DNA of 64,000 nt. Origin: Clostridia bacterium (GTDB lineage: Bacteria; Bacillota; Clostridia; Oscillospirales; CAG-272). The translations under genes were made by a program, and so were the position numbers. The notes under the pieces were generated by a model. The model saw nothing but the letters and a program-made list of their open reading frames with translations, searched no databases and had not been told where the DNA came from. Below, in pieces: positions 46,041-54,394 of this stretch. The stretch covers positions 1 to 64,000 of the forward strand of contig JAFTUC010000026.1 of assembly GCA_017466445.1 (NCBI GenBank), written 5' to 3'. How positions within the stretch are numbered: the stretch's first letter is position 1; each line of letters opens with the position of its first letter.

Positions 46041-47002
46041 AGCTTCTCACATCCTTTCTTGGCTTTTTCCGCAAGACGTTTTACAGCAGATACGAGCCAC
46101 TTGAATATCGCAGATGCCTTGGAAAGCACCCAAGGGATAAGTCTTACCGCTATATTGTAAAGAATTACCGAGATCAGTATCGTCGCGCCTATGACTATAA
46201 AGGCAAATCCTATCTCGTGGATACCGACGTATCTCGGCGGCTGCATTATCTGTGTCGCTCCGTAAAGAAGCGCTACTATCGAGACGAGTCCACCGCCGAA
46301 AACGACGAGCAGTATAGCGCCTATGATAGCGACGATGATGGCAGCAAGCGCAAAGTAAACGGCAACGAGACCTCCGAGCGCGGCAAATGCCGCGAAGAGC
46401 ACAAGGGGGATGGAAAGCACCGTAAGAACGGTAAAAATGACAGTCGCGGATTTGTTTTCCGCCTTCTGCATAAGCGTTGCGAAGAAGGATTGCTTTGCAT
46501 TGTCGTCTTTCTTCTTGACCGAGGTAACGACGGGAGTCATATCGACAGTGACGACGTCGTCGTCATCACTCGAAAGCTGCTCGATCTTGTCTTCTTCGTC
46601 GGATATAGGAGTACTGTCGATCTTTTTGGTCTCCTCGGACGCGATAGAGTCGTCAACTGTAAATGCCGAATCGTCGGTTACGATCTTGGTTTCTTCGTTG
46701 GAATCGCTTTCTTGCTCGGAGACATCTGAATCCTTGTCGGGAGCTGCATCCTCGGAAGAGACCTCGGGCTCTGCGGGCTTAAGAGATGTGTCTGTGTGTC
46801 TTGTTCGTGAAAGATATTCCTCCATTGCGGAACGTACCAGAATGGAAACGTTGTCCCGATCGGCTCGCTTTTCAAAGTCCTCGTCGGAAAGAGTGACGAG
46901 CTTTTCCTCGAGCAGAGCAGTCTGCTCGTTAACGAAATCGGGAGAAGCGTTTTCACCACTTAAAGCACTTTTGAAAGCTTCCAAAAATTGCTGTTTGGTC
47001 AT
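46037..47002 (-). CDS. DUF1700 (HAAS-domain) membrane protein
   Basis: 321 residues. The N-terminal MTKQQFLEAFKSALSG and the following helices form the HAAS domain (1-70) common to DUF1700 proteins. Then comes a very acidic, Ser-rich linker (about 90-175), followed by three or four membrane helices (about 190-300) and a basic amphipathic end (KRLAEKAKKGCEKL). The ATG at 47002 is chosen because AAGGAGG ends 5 bp before it; the frame to 47044 is poorly supported. It overlaps the DUF4097 gene and so is coupled to it. The function is unknown. Confidence 0.78.
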   Translation of the reverse strand: MTKQQFLEAFKSALSGENASPDFVNEQTALLEEKLVTLSDEDFEKRADRDNVSILVRSAMEEYLSRTRHTDTSLKPAEPEVSSEDAAPDKDSDVSEQESDSNEETKIVTDDSAFTVDDSIASEETKKIDSTPISDEEDKIEQLSSDDDDVVTVDMTPVVTSVKKKDDNAKQSFFATLMQKAENKSATVIFTVLTVLSIPLVLFAAFAALGGLVAVYFALAAIIVAIIGAILLVVFGGGLVSIVALLYGATQIMQPPRYVGIHEIGFAFIVIGATILISVILYNIAVRLIPWVLSKASAIFKWLVSAVKRLAEKAKKGCEKL

Positions 47003-47063
47003 TTCGGCCTCCTTGCTGAAACGGATAATTTTAAGGTTTGTCAAAAAATTTGTTTTATAGTAC

Positions 47064-47091
47064 TTGATTATTTTTCTTAAAATGGTATACT
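47064..47091 (+). promoter_or_regulatory. Promoter of trmB
   Basis: TTGATT (47064-47069) and TATACT (47086-47091) are separated by 16 bp, with TGG before the -10. Confidence 0.65.
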
Positions 47092-47124
47092 GCTAATAAA
47101 GAAAGTGAAAGGAAGCAGTATTTT

Positions 47125-47757
47125 ATGAGAATGAGAAAGAAGAAAAACGGAGAGGCGCGCCTTGAGGCGTGCGATCATCTCGTGATCCACTCTCCTGAGG
47201 AAATGAGTCTGTACAGTGACAAACTTCCGATGTATCTTGAGATAGGCTGCGGAAAGGGTGGATTTATACGCGATACCGCTAAAAGAAATCCGGACAGATT
47301 TTATATTGCGGCGGAGCTTCAGACCTCCGCGATCATAACCGCACTTGAAAATTCAAACGCGGCAGAGCTTGATAACGTAAGATTTATAAATGTGAACGCG
47401 CTTGAGCTCGGTGAGTACTTCAAAAAGGGAGATGTCAGGGAGATATATCTGAACTTTTCCGATCCTTGGCCGAAAAAGGGTCATACCAAAAGAAGACTTA
47501 CGTACAGAAGCTTTCTTGGAGTTTATAAAAACATACTCTCGGATGACGGATGCATAGTTATGAAGACCGATAATGACGGGCTCTTTGAGTTCTCACTTGA
47601 AGAATTTGCGGAAAACGGATGGAGTCTTGAAAGGGTAACCTACGATCTTCACAGCGAAGAGTGGGCAAGGGACAATATCATGACCGAATACGAAAAGAAT
47701 TTCTCATCTCAGGGAATAAAGATAAAGTCGTTTGTAGCAAGACCTCCGAAGGCTTGA
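47125..47757 (+). CDS. trmB: tRNA (guanine-N7-)-methyltransferase
   Basis: A 210-residue Rossmann-fold methyltransferase. LEIGCGKGGFI (about residues 39-49) binds S-adenosylmethionine, and the diagnostic TrmB block NFSDPWPKKGHTKRRLTYRSFL lies at about 112-133. It methylates G46 in the variable loop of tRNAs. The length is typical. It is transcribed alone, with a terminator that overlaps the 3' end of the convergent membrane-protein gene. Confidence 0.95.
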   Translation: MRMRKKKNGEARLEACDHLVIHSPEEMSLYSDKLPMYLEIGCGKGGFIRDTAKRNPDRFYIAAELQTSAIITALENSNAAELDNVRFINVNALELGEYFKKGDVREIYLNFSDPWPKKGHTKRRLTYRSFLGVYKNILSDDGCIVMKTDNDGLFEFSLEEFAENGWSLERVTYDLHSEEWARDNIMTEYEKNFSSQGIKIKSFVARPPKA

Positions 47758-47762
47758 ATATG

Positions 47763-48200
47763 TCAGCTACGACCGAAGATGCTCTCAAAGCTCTGCTTTG
47801 AGGGCTTTTTCTTGTATTTGCGTCCTATAAGGATGTACGGGGTCGCGAATACGGCGTACAGAACAACGAATACGAAGAACATGAGAGTAGCCTTGTATCC
47901 GAAATCGTATCCTGCCAACGTGGTGGATATTACAGTGGATATAAGTAACGCGAAAAAGTGGATCACAAGCTTTAACAGAAATCCGATCCTTGGGATACTG
48001 AATATAAAATCAGCCGAAGCGAGGAAAAGCGAGAAGAGAAGAAGCACGAAGGATTTGAACATAGGGATCGCCGGATCGATATCCACTTCGCTTATAAGCT
48101 TAGCAAAGCAGAGAAAGAGGAAATATATGACGGTGAATGTGATCGCCGTGTTTTTCAAAATTTTTCTTGCTACTGACCACGTTTTCTTTAAAGTTGTCAT
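47763..48200 (-). CDS. Hypothetical four-helix membrane protein
   Basis: 145 residues with four hydrophobic segments (about 15-33, 45-65, 70-92 and 100-122) and a basic C-terminus (IGRKYKKKPSKQSFE). I recognise no family. The ATG at 48200 follows AAAGGATC; the longer frame from 48239 is unlikely. Its last 40 bases overlap the trmB terminator on the other strand. Confidence 0.6.
   Translation of the reverse strand: MTTLKKTWSVARKILKNTAITFTVIYFLFLCFAKLISEVDIDPAIPMFKSFVLLLFSLFLASADFIFSIPRIGFLLKLVIHFFALLISTVISTTLAGYDFGYKATLMFFVFVVLYAVFATPYILIGRKYKKKPSKQSFESIFGRS
47781..47810 (+). terminator. Terminator of trmB
   Basis: A GCTCTCAAAGC/GCTTTGAGGGC stem with a TCT loop is followed by five T. It lies inside the coding end of the convergent gene. 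Confidence 0.75.
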
Positions 48201-48253
48201 TTTAAGATCCTTTTTGCAGACGTAAAGCTTTGTGTGCATAATACACCTATGCT

Positions 48254-48281
48254 ATTATACCACAAAATTTTAAGTTTTCAA
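48254..48281 (-). promoter_or_regulatory. Promoter of the 47763-48200 gene
   Basis: On the - strand, TTGAAA (48276-48281) and TATAAT (48254-48259) are separated by 16 bp, with TGG before the -10. Confidence 0.7.
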
Positions 48282-48407
48282 GTGGGAAAGGCTAAAAATT
48301 ACACATTGTTAAAATTTAAGCGGACACTTCGTGGGAATGAAGCCTTAAAACCGAACCTTTAGCCTGTTTTGAGCGCAAAAAATATGTTTGAAAATTCAGG
48401 ATATTTA

Positions 48408-48436
48408 TTGACATATGAATAAAATGGGTGTATAAT
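48408..48436 (+). promoter_or_regulatory. Promoter of the nusB-led gene run
   Basis: TTGACA (48408-48413) and TATAAT (48431-48436) are separated by 17 bp. No other clear promoter or terminator was seen from here to dnaE. Confidence 0.85.
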
Positions 48437-48494
48437 AAAATGGAATATGCAAAATTATGCAAATAAATTATATATTACTTATAAGAGGTTTGAT

Positions 48495-48926
48495 ATGACT
48501 AGAAAAGAAGCGCGTGAGGCACTGTTCACGCTCGTATATGAAATGTCATTTTACAGTGATAGCGCGGAGGACGGCGAGAGCCTTGAGGAGACCGCGAAAA
48601 GACTCAGAGAATATCGCGATCTCGACGAGGCTTATATAGATCAGGGAATCGCGGGCATTATCGCAAAACGTGAGGAAATAGATCTTATGATATCCGAAAA
48701 TGCCATCGGATGGAAGATAGAAAGACTTTCAAGAATATCGCACGCAATAATGCGTCTTGCATGCTATGAGATGGTATATACCGATCTTCCGGTCAGGATC
48801 GCCATAAACGAGGCGCTTGAGCTCTCTAAAAAATACGATCACGATCAGGCACCCGCATTTATAAACGGAGTTCTTAACTCTATTGCGGATAAGCGCGGTC
48901 TTAAGGACGGGGCGGAGATAAACTGA
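48495..48926 (+). CDS. nusB: Transcription antitermination factor NusB
   Basis: A 143-residue all-helical protein. The N-terminal TRKEAREALFTLVYEM and the C-terminal block LPVRIAINEALELSKKYDHDQAPAFINGVLNSI, which spans about residues 95-130, are the family hallmarks. With NusE it binds boxA RNA and supports rRNA antitermination. The ATG at 48495 after AGAGG is used; a longer frame from 48447 begins just past the promoter. It is the first gene of a long co-directional run and ends 1 bp before the next ATG. Confidence 0.93.
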   Translation: MTRKEAREALFTLVYEMSFYSDSAEDGESLEETAKRLREYRDLDEAYIDQGIAGIIAKREEIDLMISENAIGWKIERLSRISHAIMRLACYEMVYTDLPVRIAINEALELSKKYDHDQAPAFINGVLNSIADKRGLKDGAEIN

Positions 48927-48927
48927 A

Positions 48928-49842
48928 ATGCTCTATCTCGGAATAGACACAAGCAATTATACGACCTCCGCTTCGCTTGTCGATGAAAACGGTGTGATCG
49001 TCGCTGATTCACGCCTTCCGGTCAAGGTCGGTAAAAACGAGCGCGGTATACGCCAGTCAGACGCCGTGTTTGCCCACATTAAAAATATGCCCGAGGTAAT
49101 GAAGGGTCTCGGAGAGCTTAAGGATGACCTTGCGGCAGTCGGAGTGTCCTACGCTCCGCGCGATGCCAAGGGCTCGTATATGCCCTGCTTTCTTTCGGGA
49201 GTTGCCTGCGCGGCATCCGTTTCTCAAGTGTCGGGTGCTGAATATCTTGAGTTCTCGCATCAGGCGGGACATATCGCGGCGGCGGTCTGTACCGCGGGCA
49301 AGGAGGAGCTTTTGAACGGCAGATTTCTTGCCTTTCATGTGTCGGGAGGAACCACCGATCTTCTTCTCGTTGACTCGCTTAATATAGAGAGAGTCGGGGG
49401 AACGCTCGATCTTAACGCGGGTCAGGCGATCGACCGCGTCGGCGTTATGCTCGGACTTGATTTTCCGTGCGGAAGGGAGCTCGAGATGATCTCCGATCCT
49501 ATGGATACCGTAAGACCCATGTCCTCGGTAAAGGGAACCGAATGCAATCTTTCCGGTCTCGAGAACAGAGCTGCAGATATGCTGAAAAAGGGAGATCCTC
49601 CGTCGAAAATTGCAGCCTTCACGCTTGCAAGCGTGCTTGATACGCTCGATAAGATGTGCGAGAACGCTATAGAAAAATACGGAATGCTTCCTACGGTGTT
49701 TGCGGGAGGAGTTACCGCAAATACGTATATAAAGCAGGCGCTTTCTAAAAAATACGATGCGCTGTTTACTCATCCCGATTATTCAAGGGATAATGCGGTC
49801 GGAATAGCCTACCTTACCCGAAAAAAGATGCTTGGTATATAA
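48928..49842 (+). CDS. TsaD/Kae1-like M22-family protein, non-canonical paralogue
   Basis: A 304-residue ASKHA-fold protein. YLGIDTSNYTTSASLVD opens like TsaD, and HQAGH (His111, His115) replaces the HxxxH metal site HHAHA. FHVSGGTTDLLLV is the nucleotide phosphate motif, VFAGGVTAN the second one, and THPDYSRDNAVGIAYLT ends the fold. True TsaD adds threonylcarbamoyl to A37 of tRNA and is about 335-345 residues. This shorter form is more likely a paralogue of unknown role, unless no other TsaD exists in the genome. It is tightly coupled to nusB (1 bp) and xseA (3 bp). Confidence 0.78.
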   Translation: MLYLGIDTSNYTTSASLVDENGVIVADSRLPVKVGKNERGIRQSDAVFAHIKNMPEVMKGLGELKDDLAAVGVSYAPRDAKGSYMPCFLSGVACAASVSQVSGAEYLEFSHQAGHIAAAVCTAGKEELLNGRFLAFHVSGGTTDLLLVDSLNIERVGGTLDLNAGQAIDRVGVMLGLDFPCGRELEMISDPMDTVRPMSSVKGTECNLSGLENRAADMLKKGDPPSKIAAFTLASVLDTLDKMCENAIEKYGMLPTVFAGGVTANTYIKQALSKKYDALFTHPDYSRDNAVGIAYLTRKKMLGI

Positions 49843-49845
49843 ACT

Positions 49846-51075
49846 ATGATAAACGAAAGAGAATGTCCGATACTCACGGTATCGCAGATAACACAATATA
49901 TAAAGGCTATGTTTGCCTCGGACGTTCTCGTTCAGAGCATTACGGTCAGAGGCGAGATATCCAATCTCGTCGAGCGCGGCGGTCATATGTATATGACGCT
50001 TAAGGACGAGGGTGCCGTTATCAAGGCGGTCATCTTTAAAGCGTCGCTTGTGCGTCTTAAATTCAGACCCGAGAACAATATGAACGTAGTTGCTCACGGT
50101 CGGATCAGCGTGTACGAGCAGAGCGGACAGTATCAGCTCTATATAGATATGCTCGAGCCCGAGGGTATAGGAGCCCTCGCCAAGGCGTATGAGCAACTCA
50201 GAAAAAAGCTCGAATCGGAGGGACTTTTCGATAGATCGAGAAAAAAAGCGCTTCCGAAAATACCTAAAAGGATAGGAGTTATCACCTCTCCCGCAGGAGC
50301 GGCGGTAAGAGATATGATAAACGTGCTCGGCAGAAGATTTCCGCTTGCCGAGATGATAATATTTCCGTCCCTCGTTCAGGGCGAGGACGCGCCTAAGCAG
50401 CTTGCGAGCGGAGTACGCTACTTTAACAGAACACGCTCTGTGGACGTGATAATAATCGGACGCGGAGGTGGCTCGCTCGAGGATCTTTGGGCGTTCAATG
50501 ATGAAAATCTTGCCAGAACGGTGGCGGCATCCGAGATCCCGATAATTTCGGCGGTCGGGCACGAGAGCGATTTTACAATATGTGATTTTGTCTCCGATAT
50601 GAGAGCTCCGACTCCGTCAGCGGCGGCAGAGCTTGCAGTTCCCGACAGATCAGAGCTTCTTTCCTATATCTCGTCCGCGTCGGCAAGGCTTACGGCGGCA
50701 CTCGCATCAGATCTGAAAAAGGCAAAGGGAGAGCTTGATCTTCTAAGATCGAGAAGGGTACTGAGATCCCCCGGTGCGGTGCTCGACGATAAAAATATGC
50801 GGCTTTTGCATATCACAGACCGTGCGCACTCCTCATATTCGGCGCTCGTGGCAAATAAAAGGGCGGAATTTTTAAAAAACGTATCAAAGCTCGAGGCCCT
50901 CGATCCTCTTTCGGTCATGACAAGAGGATTTTCGGTAGCATTCGATGAAAAAGGCTCAGTAGTAAGATCGGTTACCGACGTAAATGCGGGAGATATGATA
51001 GATCTTCGTGTTTCGGACGGAAATATAAAAGCACGGGTATGTGCACTGGAGAAGGAAAATGGCAGAAAAAAATAA
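49846..51075 (+). CDS. xseA: Exodeoxyribonuclease VII large subunit
   Basis: A 409-residue protein. The N-terminal OB fold (about 8-100) contains VRGEISNLVERGGHMYMTLKD. The catalytic region has PKRIGVITSPAGAAVRDM, IIIGRGGGSLEDLWAFN and SAVGHESDFTICDFVSDMRAPTPS, all typical of XseA. A coiled-coil C-terminal part binds the small subunits. The enzyme degrades single-stranded DNA in both directions. Its end overlaps the start of xseB by 17 bp. Confidence 0.95.
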   Translation: MINERECPILTVSQITQYIKAMFASDVLVQSITVRGEISNLVERGGHMYMTLKDEGAVIKAVIFKASLVRLKFRPENNMNVVAHGRISVYEQSGQYQLYIDMLEPEGIGALAKAYEQLRKKLESEGLFDRSRKKALPKIPKRIGVITSPAGAAVRDMINVLGRRFPLAEMIIFPSLVQGEDAPKQLASGVRYFNRTRSVDVIIIGRGGGSLEDLWAFNDENLARTVAASEIPIISAVGHESDFTICDFVSDMRAPTPSAAAELAVPDRSELLSYISSASARLTAALASDLKKAKGELDLLRSRRVLRSPGAVLDDKNMRLLHITDRAHSSYSALVANKRAEFLKNVSKLEALDPLSVMTRGFSVAFDEKGSVVRSVTDVNAGDMIDLRVSDGNIKARVCALEKENGRKK

Positions 51076-51292
51076 GCAGAGCTTTGAGGAGATGATCTCC
51101 GAGCTTGAAAAAATAGTTGCGTCTCTCGAATCGGGTGACGTCGGACTCGAGGAGGCGATCGAGCTTTATAAGCGCGGAACGCTTCTTTCGTCCGAATGCG
51201 CAAAGCTTCTCGAAAACGCCGAGAAGCAAATAAAGATACTTACCCGCTCTCCTGACGGCGACGTGGTAGAGGTTGATTTTGAGGAGAACTGA
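51059..51292 (+). CDS. xseB: Exodeoxyribonuclease VII small subunit
   Basis: 77 residues. SFEEMISELEKIVASLESGDVGLEEAIELYKRG is the XseB helical hairpin (about residues 8-40), and the rest is a helix and a short acidic tail. Several copies coat the XseA stalk. The ATG at 51059 lies inside the end of xseA, after GGAGAAGG, and the two frames overlap. Confidence 0.93.
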   Translation: MAEKNKQSFEEMISELEKIVASLESGDVGLEEAIELYKRGTLLSSECAKLLENAEKQIKILTRSPDGDVVEVDFEEN

Positions 51293-51296
51293 CTTT

Positions 51297-52184
51297 ATGA
51301 TGGAAAATAAACTGAGAACCGTTATGTCCGAAAGAGGCGGTGCGGTCGAAAAAAGAATAGATGAGCTTCTTTCCGAAAGAGATGATGATTTTGCGTGCCT
51401 TATAGACGCCGTAAGATACAGCGCTCTCGGACCGGGAAAAAAGGTAAGGGCATTTCTTACTACCGAGTTTGCAAGACTTGGAGGCGCTGCACTTGAGGAT
51501 TCGCTCACCTATGCCGCGATCATAGAAATGATCCATGCGGCGTCGCTTATCCATGACGATCTTCCTTGTATGGATGATGACGATATGAGAAGAGGAAGAC
51601 CCTCTTGTCATATTGCTTACGGAGAGGATACCGCACTTCTTGCGGGTGATGCTCTTATGGTATACCCTTATGAGATAATAAGTAAGCTTGATAACAAGGG
51701 CGATAAAGAAAAGCTTGAGGCTATCCGGATAATCTCAAGCGCATCCGGAATGTACGGTATGATCGGCGGTCAGCAGATGGATATCTCGGGCGAGAGCAGA
51801 TCTGTGGAAAAGCTTACTAAGCTTCAGGGACTCAAAACGGGCAGGATGATAAGAGCCGCGGCGCTTCTCGGTTGCGTGGCATCGGGGAACTTTGAAGGAA
51901 GCGACCTTTACAAAAGAGCGATAGAATACGCTGATAATATCGGTCTCGCATTTCAGATAATAGACGATCTTCTTGACGTTACGGGAGATCCCGAAAAGCT
52001 CGGAAAAAAGGTCGGAATGGATGAAAAGAACGGATATTTGACATTTGCGGGTCTTATGAGCTACGAGGATGCGTTCGACCTTGCGGCTATGAAAACGGCG
52101 CAGGCGTGTGCGGCAATTGCCGATATAGACGGCTCGGAAATTCTTGTTTCGCTTGCAAAAGAGCTTCTTATGCGTGAAAGCTGA
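51297..52184 (+). CDS. ispA: Polyprenyl synthetase (geranyl/farnesyl diphosphate synthase)
   Basis: A 295-residue trans-prenyltransferase. The first Asp-rich motif is in HDDLPCMDDDDMRRGRPSCH (about residues 88-107) and the second is DDLLDVTGD near residue 225. GKKVRAFL and GGQQMDISGE are further landmarks. It condenses isopentenyl diphosphate with dimethylallyl or geranyl diphosphate, probably to C15. GAGGAG lies before two adjacent ATG codons; 51297 is taken. It is part of the nusB run. In many Bacillota dxs follows here, but it is absent. Confidence 0.9.
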   Translation: MMENKLRTVMSERGGAVEKRIDELLSERDDDFACLIDAVRYSALGPGKKVRAFLTTEFARLGGAALEDSLTYAAIIEMIHAASLIHDDLPCMDDDDMRRGRPSCHIAYGEDTALLAGDALMVYPYEIISKLDNKGDKEKLEAIRIISSASGMYGMIGGQQMDISGESRSVEKLTKLQGLKTGRMIRAAALLGCVASGNFEGSDLYKRAIEYADNIGLAFQIIDDLLDVTGDPEKLGKKVGMDEKNGYLTFAGLMSYEDAFDLAAMKTAQACAAIADIDGSEILVSLAKELLMRES

Positions 52185-52189
52185 TCAAA

Positions 52190-52966
52190 ATGAGGATAGA
52201 CAAATACATATTTGAAAAGGGAGACGCTCCGAGCAGACAAAAGGCAAGGGAAATGATCGAGGCGGGATTTGTCACCGTCGGTGACAGACAGGTAACGAAG
52301 CCTTCCTTTGAGGTGGATCCCGATAATGATTTTGTTAAGGTGCTTGGACGGCCTTACGAATACGTCGGTCGCGGCGGTGTAAAGCTCGAAAGCGCACTCA
52401 AAGGCTTTAAAATAGATCCCAAGGGACTCGTTGCGGCTGATATCGGCTCATCCACGGGCGGCTTCACCGATTGCCTTTTAAGATACGGGGCAAAAAAGGT
52501 GTTCGCTATTGATAGTGGGAGAGACCAGCTTCACAAAAGCCTTCGTGCCGATAGCAGAGTCGTCGTTATGGAGGGATTCAATGCAAGAGAGCTCGGTGAA
52601 GCGGCGCTCGGCGAGAAGGTCGATATTACTGTCTGCGACGTTTCCTTTATATCGCAAAAGTATATCTATCCGTCCGTGACTGCAATACTGAAGGAAGACG
52701 GGATTTTCGTAAGCCTTATAAAGCCGCAGTTTGAGGCGGGCAGAGAGCATCTCAATAAAAAAGGAATAGTAAAGGATATCAAAATACACAAAAGAGTGAT
52801 CGAGTCCTGCATATCAGAGGCGGCTCGTCTCGGACTTGCTTGCAAGGGAGTTATATCATCACCGATAAGCGGAGGCGACGGAAACGTCGAGTACCTTGCT
52901 ATGTTCAGATATACAAGCGATAAGTCAGAGCTGCGTATCGGAGACGTTATGCCAAACGGACTTTGA
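52190..52966 (+). CDS. tlyA: TlyA-family RNA 2'-O-methyltransferase
   Basis: 258 residues: an N-terminal S4 RNA-binding domain (about 1-60; RIDKYIFEKGDAPSRQKAREMI) and an FtsJ/RrmJ-type methyltransferase domain. The latter has AADIGSSTGGFTDCLLRYGAK as the SAM loop (83-103), DVSFIS, SLIKPQFEAG and the catalytic Lys/Asp/Glu set. Mycobacterial TlyA methylates 16S and 23S rRNA at C1409 and C1920. In Bacillota the same target is inferred. It lies 5 bp after ispA. Confidence 0.92.
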   Translation: MRIDKYIFEKGDAPSRQKAREMIEAGFVTVGDRQVTKPSFEVDPDNDFVKVLGRPYEYVGRGGVKLESALKGFKIDPKGLVAADIGSSTGGFTDCLLRYGAKKVFAIDSGRDQLHKSLRADSRVVVMEGFNARELGEAALGEKVDITVCDVSFISQKYIYPSVTAILKEDGIFVSLIKPQFEAGREHLNKKGIVKDIKIHKRVIESCISEAARLGLACKGVISSPISGGDGNVEYLAMFRYTSDKSELRIGDVMPNGL

Positions 52967-52999
52967 AAAAACGCTCTTTGAAAGGATGTATCGGACAGT

Positions 53000-53863
53000 A
53001 TGAAATATAATTTTAAAAAGATCGCAGTTCTTCCGAATCTCAAAAGAGATGAGGATCTCAGATACACTAAAGATCTCATATCCTATCTTGTGCGCGAGCA
53101 TAGCGTGCTCGTCCGTGAGGAGCTTGCCCATCTTGCGGACAGGGAAAGAGTCTTTGTGTCGGACGAGATAAGATTTTTTTCTGATGCCGATCTCATTATA
53201 GTGCTCGGCGGAGACGGATCGATACTCCGCGCATCGGGGAAAGCCGCACGTCTCGGAAAGCCTCTTGTCGGTATAAATCTCGGACATCTCGGATATATAG
53301 CAGAGCTTGAGACCTCGGATATACCGAAAATAAACGAGATACTTTCGGGTGAGCTTGATACCGACGAGCGTACTATGATCGAGGCAGAGGTGTTAAGAAA
53401 CGATGATACGGTAATGTCAGACTTTATCGCTCTCAACGATGCGGCGATAGTACGCGCATCCGGACTCGGAGTAATACGCACCGAGCTTCTGTGTGACGGT
53501 GTTCCCGTTTATAACTATAGAGGTGACGGAATAATATTCGCTACGGCGACAGGATCGAGCGCATATTCCATGTCTGCGGGAGGACCGGTCATGGATACCG
53601 GACTTGACTGCATCTCGGTCACTCCGATATGCGCGCATTCACTGAGATGCAGACCGATAGTTTTCTCCGGAGAATCGCTCTTTGAGGTGAAAAGCAGCGC
53701 AAGCCCCGATCAAGCACGTCTTTCCCTTGACGGCGCAGAGGTCTGCGCCCTTGAGGATAACGATACCGTGAGAATAAAAAAATCCAGATACGTGACAAGG
53801 CTCTTGCGTATGCCGGGCAGGAGCTTTTGCAGCGTGCTCTACCGTAAGATGTCGGATATATGA
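53000..53863 (+). CDS. nadK: NAD kinase
   Basis: A 287-residue protein. GGDGS (residues 70-74) with ILRASG, GINLGHLGYIAE and TATGSSAYSMSAGGP are the conserved NAD-kinase motifs. It phosphorylates NAD to NADP. AAAGGA lies 10 bp before the ATG. It keeps the common Bacillota order tlyA-nadK-argR-recN. Confidence 0.94.
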   Translation: MKYNFKKIAVLPNLKRDEDLRYTKDLISYLVREHSVLVREELAHLADRERVFVSDEIRFFSDADLIIVLGGDGSILRASGKAARLGKPLVGINLGHLGYIAELETSDIPKINEILSGELDTDERTMIEAEVLRNDDTVMSDFIALNDAAIVRASGLGVIRTELLCDGVPVYNYRGDGIIFATATGSSAYSMSAGGPVMDTGLDCISVTPICAHSLRCRPIVFSGESLFEVKSSASPDQARLSLDGAEVCALEDNDTVRIKKSRYVTRLLRMPGRSFCSVLYRKMSDI

Positions 53864-53894
53864 ATCAAAACAAATGAAAACGGAGAAATATTTA

Positions 53895-54353
53895 ATGAAA
53901 AACGAAAGACACGCAAAGATCCTTGAGCTTATAAGTAAATATGACATAGACACTCAGGAGATGCTTCTTGAAAAGCTCCGTGAGGAGGGCTTTGTCGTAA
54001 CTCAGGCGACTGTTTCAAGAGATATAAAGGAGCTCAATATAGTCAAGACCTCGATGAAAAATTTCGGATATAAGTATGCCGTAAAGAGTGTCTCGGAGGA
54101 GCGTCCGAGTGCAAAATACGCAAATATACTGCGCGAGGCGGCACAGTCTGTGACCTCGGCTATGAATCTTGTTATAGTAAAGACATACGCGGGTATGGCG
54201 GATGCCTCCGCGGCGGCTATAGATCTTATGTGGCATTACGATATACTTGGAAGCATTGCGGGAGACGATACCATATTCGTCGCGACATCGGACGTCGCTT
54301 CGGCAGAGAATCTCGCAAGAAAAATAAACGAGGTGCTCGGTCATAAGAACTGA
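53895..54353 (+). CDS. argR: Arginine repressor ArgR/AhrC
   Basis: 152 residues. An N-terminal winged helix (about 1-65; TQEMLLEKLREEGFVVTQAT, then SRDIKELNIVKT) binds ARG boxes. The C-terminal oligomerisation domain ends with IAGDDTIFVA, where the Asp pair binds arginine. It represses arginine synthesis and may activate catabolism. The ATG at 53895 after CGGAG is preferred over the in-frame ATG at 53874. It is the typical neighbour of recN in Bacillota. Confidence 0.92.
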   Translation: MKNERHAKILELISKYDIDTQEMLLEKLREEGFVVTQATVSRDIKELNIVKTSMKNFGYKYAVKSVSEERPSAKYANILREAAQSVTSAMNLVIVKTYAGMADASAAAIDLMWHYDILGSIAGDDTIFVATSDVASAENLARKINEVLGHKN

Positions 54354-54394
54354 AAAATGCATATCTGTGCTTTTTAAGAAGGGAGGCGAGAAAA

